Shown in pieces: positions 4,001 through 6,974 of a stretch of 6,974 nucleotides of DNA. The stretch's first letter is position 1, and each line of letters begins with the position of its first letter. Source of the stretch: JAKQHY01 sp034429475 (GTDB lineage: Bacteria > Chloroflexota > Anaerolineae > B4-G1 > SLSP01). The notes beneath the pieces were generated by a model. That model was not told the DNA's origin. It saw only the letters and a program-made list of their open reading frames with translations, and did not search any database. The position numbers were made by a program, and so were the translations under genes. The stretch covers positions 1 through 6,974 of the forward strand of contig DAOUGD010000176.1 of the NCBI GenBank assembly GCA_034429475.1, given 5' to 3'.

Positions 4001-6974
4001 AAGGTTGCCACGGCCTTGCCCGCGCCGTCGGTGGTGGCGGTGGTGGTGAAGACCGGCAGGTCCTCCACCTCCCACGTCCAGTAGAACTGGCCGTCGTCCG
4101 CCTGCTCGCGGACGTTGTACCAGCGATGTTCCATGAAGATGACCTGCAAGGTGACGCCGGACACGGGCGCGCTGTCTTTATCCACCGTGAGCAAGTCCAC
4201 CGACTTGTTCTTGCCCGCTTCGGCCAGGTAGCCGCGCGGCGCTACGCCGATGTAGAATTCCCCTTTGTGGACGACGACGGACGCGCGGGCGCTCACGTAC
4301 TGGTCGTTGATGTCGGTGACGTTCGCCTCGAAAGTGAACGTCCGGCTGTTCGTCTCGCCGGAGAGGTCGGCGGGAACCTGGAAGGCAGCGCGGCCCTCGG
4401 CGTCGGTGACGCCGTCGCCCTCCGAGAGCAAGCGCCCGTAGCCGCCGTAGGTCTGCTCGTCGCGTTCTTCCCACTCGTAATCGCTCCAACTGTACCACGG
4501 GCATTTCTCGTTGCGCGGGCAGTCGTAGTTGAACCAGTAATTGCCGCTCAACACATTCCATTGGACTTCGGCGTTGGCGACGGGGCCGCCGAAGTAGTAG
4601 GCGGCGTCCGCCGTGGCCTGGATCGTGTCGCCGTTGAAGTAAGCGTCCTTGGCTGTTTGCACGCCCACCTGGAACTCTGGTTTGCGATATTCCGCCAGTC
4701 TGAAGGACGCGCTGGCGGAGAAATTCCAATCGCCGCCCTCCACCTGGACGTAGTACGTCCCCAGCGCGGCCTCCTCGGCCAACGCCAGTTCGCCATTGAA
4801 CGTACACATCTCATTGATGGGGAGCGTCTCGTTGTAAAGCTCCTGCCCCTCCGGGTCCTGGATGGTGACACGGACTTCGGCGATCTCTGCCGGAAGGGTG
4901 TAATGCGCGTCGTCGTCGGCGCGGAGGACGCCCTTGAAGTACACCGTCTGGCCGGGACGGTAGATGGGACGGTCGGTGTAGAGGGTCGCCGCGTAGGGCG
5001 CGCCGCCGTAATCGCTCATCAGGTTGAAATTCCACGGGCGAATGCCGTTGTCCCAATTGTTGTAGGCCACGCCGAAAGTCGCCGCGCCCGGCTCGCCGGA
5101 GAAGACGAAGAGGTCGCGCCACAGATTCGTCATCTCTGCCTGTTGCGCCAGGTACAGCCCATCCGCATCGGTGACACCTGTGTGGCGTTCGTCCTCCTCA
5201 GAGCGATACAGCGTCACATCCAGGCCGGGCACGGGCTGCCCCGTTGCGAGGTCGGTGGCCCACACCAGGGTCTCGTGGTTCGTCTGCTTCAACGTCAAAT
5301 TGATCTGGGTGCGGATAAACGCATACGTGACGGGGTCGGCGTTGATGTCGTAGGCGCTGACTTCCGGCGAGGTCATGACGAGGTAGTAGCTGCCGGGCGG
5401 CAACTGCGCGCCATCCGCCGTGACCATGTCCAGCCGGCGCAGCTCGCTTTGATTGCGCGGCGGGCTGACGTTGACCGTCCACTCGCGCACCAGCCAGTCG
5501 CGGTCCACCGCGAAATTCTGCCGGTACTGATAGCTCCCCGATCCGAAGAGCTGGATAAAATTCTCCTTCGGCAGGCGATAGAGGGCCAGATTGAGTTGCC
5601 TGACGTTGCGATAGCTGGCGTAGACGGCGGTGGGCGTGTAGGCGTTGAAGACGCCCAGATTGCCGTTGGTGTTGAGGTAGGCGTAGGGCGGCCAATCGCC
5701 GGTGGTGAAGCGCAAATCCAGCGCCGCGCCCAGCCGTTCCCCATAACGGTCGGGCGCGTTTGCCCCCACCGCGACGTAATACGTCGTCGCCGCCGTCATC
5801 GGGAACGAGAGACGCAGTTCCGTGTTGTAGTTCGACCAGTAGGTGTAGACGCGCGTAGGTTCGGGGATGATGGCGATGTAGTCCAGGATGCCGTCGCGCT
5901 GCATCGGGCTGGCAAACGTGATTTCGACGTCGGTGTTCGGCCAGACGTTGGTCGCGCCGTTGGCCGGCGAGACGCTGACGATGCCGGGCGTCCGCACGGT
6001 TTTGAACGTCCAGAGGACTTCCTCCCGCAGCGCCACCGGGCTGTCCTTGGCGTAGACGAGCGCGTTCAGCGCCGCCGTGCAGGTGGCGTTGCGCGGCAGC
6101 GGCGCGTCTGGGACGAAGCCCATCACCTCGGCGCGGGCGTACGCGGGGTCTTCTGCCTCCTCCTCCGGCGGGCCGCTCCAGCGGAACGTCCCGGCGACCG
6201 GCTGTTGGTTGATGGACAGTTGGAAAGACTTTTCCACCGAGGCGCGATCCATCGGCTGGTTGAAGGTGATGCTGATGACCGTAGCCGGGGCGACGTGTTC
6301 AGCGTTGCGGCGCGGATAGACATCCAGCGTCCGGGGTTGCTGCGTGCTGAAGTCCCAGGTATGCGTTTCCTTGAGCGTCGCGCCGCCGGTATCCGTCAGG
6401 TTTGCGTCAACGCTGACCTGGTATTCCGTGGCTGGCTTGAAGCCGCCGTCCGCGCGGAAGCGGTAGATGCTGGTGTTGATCCATTCGCCCGCGCCCGCGA
6501 TGGGCGGGTCGAACTGCAAGGGCTGCGGCAACGCGCTCTGGGCGTCCAGCGAGGTCAACGGTACTACCGGGCGGTTGAACACGACGACCACGGCGGCATC
6601 GGGATCCACGTCCTCCGTGCCGGGCGCCGGTTGCACCTCGCTCACCTCCAAATAACCGGTGGTCTGGAAGGCGAAGCTCACGGGGTCGGGCAGCGCCAGC
6701 CCTTCGGCGTTGCGTGCCGTCTTGTCAATGGTGACGCGATAATCCGCCGCGCGCGCCAGGGCCTGCGCCGGCTTGAAAAGCAGCGTGCGCGCGTCGCTCC
6801 AGGTGAGGTCGCCCTTGACCGCCGGTTCGATGTTGAAGGCCTGCGCGACGCTGTCCTGATCCATCGGCTGGTCGAACACCAGCTCGATGGGGGCGGTCAG
6901 GGCCAGCGTTTCGCCGTTTTCTGGCGTGCGGAAGAGCAGGCGCGGCGCGGGATACGGCATGGGGGTGGGGGTGG
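1045..6974 (-). CDS. Bacterial alpha-2-macroglobulin family protein with four N-terminal Ig-like (SbsA/Big_5-type) repeats; 5' end beyond window
   Basis: Large protease-trap protein of the bacterial A2M (YfaS/YfhM-like, COG2373) family, predicted extracellular or surface anchored. Residues are counted from the ATG at 6960. Four Ig-like repeats lie at about 7-101, 107-206, 211-322 and 326-420, three with the (D/N)QPMD or SPMQ signature. MG-type domains follow; the MG2 motif YTDRPIYRPGQTVYFKG is at 661-677. A likely bait region with a Gly-rich stretch spans about 1195-1245, then the conserved A2M segment (AYWNPVVRTDKTG, 1247-1259). The thioester domain covers about 1450-1800 with YPYECVEQTVSR; Cys1458 and Gln1461 are the expected thioester pair. 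A C-terminal MG10-like domain (about 1805-1967) ends the protein. The TAA stop is at 1047-1045 and the frame is open throughout. The ATG at 6960 has no Shine-Dalgarno, and the frame continues upstream as Thr-Pro-Thr-Pro, so the true start, signal peptide and any lipobox probably lie outside. It is longer than E. coli YfhM (about 1650 aa), mainly because of the Ig-like repeats. The family is certain; the protease-trapping role is inferred from it. Confidence 0.93.
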   Translation of the reverse strand, partial: TPTPMPYPAPRLLFRTPENGETLALTAPIELVFDQPMDQDSVAQAFNIEPAVKGDLTWSDARTLLFKPAQALARAADYRVTIDKTARNAEGLALPDPVSFAFQTTGYLEVSEVQPAPGTEDVDPDAAVVVVFNRPVVPLTSLDAQSALPQPLQFDPPIAGAGEWINTSIYRFRADGGFKPATEYQVSVDANLTDTGGATLKETHTWDFSTQQPRTLDVYPRRNAEHVAPATVISITFNQPMDRASVEKSFQLSINQQPVAGTFRWSGPPEEEAEDPAYARAEVMGFVPDAPLPRNATCTAALNALVYAKDSPVALREEVLWTFKTVRTPGIVSVSPANGATNVWPNTDVEITFASPMQRDGILDYIAIIPEPTRVYTYWSNYNTELRLSFPMTAATTYYVAVGANAPDRYGERLGAALDLRFTTGDWPPYAYLNTNGNLGVFNAYTPTAVYASYRNVRQLNLALYRLPKENFIQLFGSGSYQYRQNFAVDRDWLVREWTVNVSPPRNQSELRRLDMVTADGAQLPPGSYYLVMTSPEVSAYDINADPVTYAFIRTQINLTLKQTNHETLVWATDLATGQPVPGLDVTLYRSEEDERHTGVTDADGLYLAQQAEMTNLWRDLFVFSGEPGAATFGVAYNNWDNGIRPWNFNLMSDYGGAPYAATLYTDRPIYRPGQTVYFKGVLRADDDAHYTLPAEIAEVRVTIQDPEGQELYNETLPINEMCTFNGELALAEEAALGTYYVQVEGGDWNFSASASFRLAEYRKPEFQVGVQTAKDAYFNGDTIQATADAAYYFGGPVANAEVQWNVLSGNYWFNYDCPRNEKCPWYSWSDYEWEERDEQTYGGYGRLLSEGDGVTDAEGRAAFQVPADLSGETNSRTFTFEANVTDINDQYVSARASVVVHKGEFYIGVAPRGYLAEAGKNKSVDLLTVDKDSAPVSGVTLQVIFMEHRWYNVREQADDGQFYWTWEVEDLPVFTTTATTDGAGKAVATFTPPESGSYRVRAIGADARGNEIRSSAYLWVWGGRARWRQESTNRIDLIADKDEYAVGDVAEILIPSPYSGTVKALVTIERGHIIQREVRELRTNTEVLRIPITADYAPNIFVSVVIVQGQDQAADGLASFKMGIIQLPVSIKEKELKITLTPDRDMKSGGYYHPRDTATYDVLVTDHAGKPVEAELSLRLADLAVLALADETGPTLLERYWSQRGLNVRTSTPLVLSMEAYNRDLAPKAKGGGGGEGEAGFIRTQFADTAYWNPVVRTDKTGRAKVEVKLPDNLTTWRMQARGVTADTLVGQSDVDVLSTLDLLVRPVLPRFFVVGDQAEIATIVHNNTGHPLAADVILTVEGLDVSGPTYQTVDIPAGDKVRVGWPVTVLPGEQVRVRMEVEAGSYRDGVELTLPVYRYSTPEVMATAGRLAEPELRQEVVQLPRRFDPTQGELTVQVDGSLTAATADSLKYLEHYPYECVEQTVSRFLPNVLTYQALEEMGIARPELEANLREQVGVALQRLYAYQHYDGGWGWWMDDWSNVYLTSYVLHGMLEAYRAGFTVDVNVIHDGVVYLRQNLGDVDETSHWQVNRQAYQLYVLGEYLQLIDGTNPAGELGYAIRLFGNRAKLDQYGKALLAVALELLEPKEKSRINTLMADFAGEAIYSATGTHWEESEPDYWNMNTDVRTTAIIMWAMARAMPDSDLLPNVARWLMSVRQSDALNRRYWESTNTTAWVMIGLIAYMRATGEMQGDFSYTVNLNGEVILMGDVNKETIDESHVVQVEIARLLADEANRLLIERQPPSGGQTGAGQLYYTAHLRYFLPAADVKAADRGIVVARRYERVSGSASERISEAGVGDLILVKLTVVAPTDLYYVVVEDPLPAGCEAVDMGLKTTSVVGEAPEVHNLTAEAEDYWYRRYGWGWWWFSHTEIRDEKVALFADYLPRGAYEYSYVMRASLAGTYNVIPTTAYEMYFPEVWGRSDGGQFVVTGAE
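1463..1502 (-). repeat. Five-unit 8-bp tandem repeat (AGCG + 4 nt) inside the A2M gene
   Basis: Read on the minus strand, five consecutive octamers all begin with AGCG: AGCGGGTA, AGCGGATC, AGCGAGTG, AGCGGATC and AGCGAGGC. Within them a 14-bp sequence is perfectly repeated at a 16-bp distance (1465-1478 and 1481-1494). The array encodes roughly residues 1820-1833 (SGSASERISEA), a loop between the thioester domain and the C-terminal MG-like domain. Eight is not a multiple of three, so successive units are read in different frames. This argues for DNA-level duplication rather than a protein repeat. The reading frame stays open through and beyond the array. Confidence 0.75.
2578..2589 (-). other. 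Thioester motif Cys-Val-Glu-Gln of the A2M
   Basis: The codons TGT GTG GAG CAG encode C1458-V-E-Q1461 inside YPYECVEQTVSR. In thioester-containing A2Ms and complement proteins, a CxEQ motif forms an internal Cys-Gln thioester that covalently captures the attacking protease. Both bond-forming residues are present, so this protein is predicted to be the thioester-competent type rather than one of the bacterial paralogues that have lost the cysteine. The usual Gly before Cys is Glu here, which should not prevent bond formation. The motif sits at the start of a helical, Trp-rich domain (for example GGWGWW at 1509-1514), as expected for the thioester domain. Confidence 0.9.
3226..3378 (-). other. 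Probable bait region of the A2M
   Basis: Residues about 1195-1245 lie between an MG-like beta domain and the conserved AYWNPVVRT segment, where bacterial A2Ms usually carry the protease-sensitive bait. The segment is low in predicted structure and contains basic and aromatic cleavable residues (RYWSQRGLNVR, YNRDLAPKAK). A run of five glycines follows (1228-1232), then EGE. The position follows from family architecture. The exact limits and the proteases recognised cannot be read from sequence. Confidence 0.5.

Noticed and set aside
4178..4807. Arg-rich minus-strand frame of 209 codons, and others like it inside the A2M gene
   Set aside because: They overlap the A2M gene in another frame and are rich in Arg, Gly and Pro, the expected artefact of high GC at third codon positions. 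No motif is visible.
1045..6974. A pbpC-A2M cell-wall and defence pair as known in Proteobacteria
   Set aside because: No penicillin-binding protein sequence is present in the window. The partner could lie to the right but cannot be claimed.
1..6974. CRISPR array, transposon ends, tRNA or rRNA genes
   Set aside because: No regularly spaced direct repeats with unique spacers, no transposase-like protein and no recognisable tRNA or rRNA sequence were seen on either strand.

Overview
The window shows one strand of a bacterial, probably Chloroflexota (Anaerolineae/Caldilineae-like), chromosome. That assignment rests on gene style, not on a marker gene. The coding DNA is visibly GC-rich. A giant alpha-2-macroglobulin carries four N-terminal SbsA-type Ig-like repeats behind a Thr-Pro linker, and a Gram-positive-style, single-anchor signal peptidase I follows it. 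All genes seen read leftwards (minus strand). No tRNA, rRNA, CRISPR array, transposase or phage gene is visible.

Layout from right to left, in the direction of transcription. Positions 6974-1045 hold a bacterial alpha-2-macroglobulin (A2M, COG2373-like) that is open at the right edge. At least 1971 residues are visible, with the thioester motif CVEQ intact. Near its 3' end the coding sequence contains a five-unit, 8-bp tandem repeat (1463-1502). Positions 1044-917 are a 128-bp gap with an extended -10 promoter candidate and a conspicuous imperfect palindrome built from 10-bp-phased GCAG/CTGC units; the palindrome ends next to the Shine-Dalgarno of the next gene. Positions 916-308 hold signal peptidase I (lepB), complete, with catalytic Ser69 and Lys111. 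Positions 289-259 form a perfect 14-bp GC-rich hairpin just after the lepB stop. Positions 258-21 are an AT-richer, apparently non-coding region with several -10-like boxes and a possible leader structure. Positions 20-1 appear to be the first codons of another minus-strand gene, with a strong Shine-Dalgarno (GGAGGT).

How the genes fit together: the A2M is predicted to be an exported surface protein that traps attacking proteases. Signal peptidase I is the membrane enzyme that cleaves signal peptides from exported proteins. The two share a cell-envelope theme, but nothing here shows a dedicated functional link. If the A2M is a lipoprotein, signal peptidase II rather than LepB would process it. 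I see no clear undescribed multi-gene system. The best leads are the two short-period repeat structures (intergenic palindrome and intragenic octamer array), the A2M domain extensions, and the leader of the edge gene.
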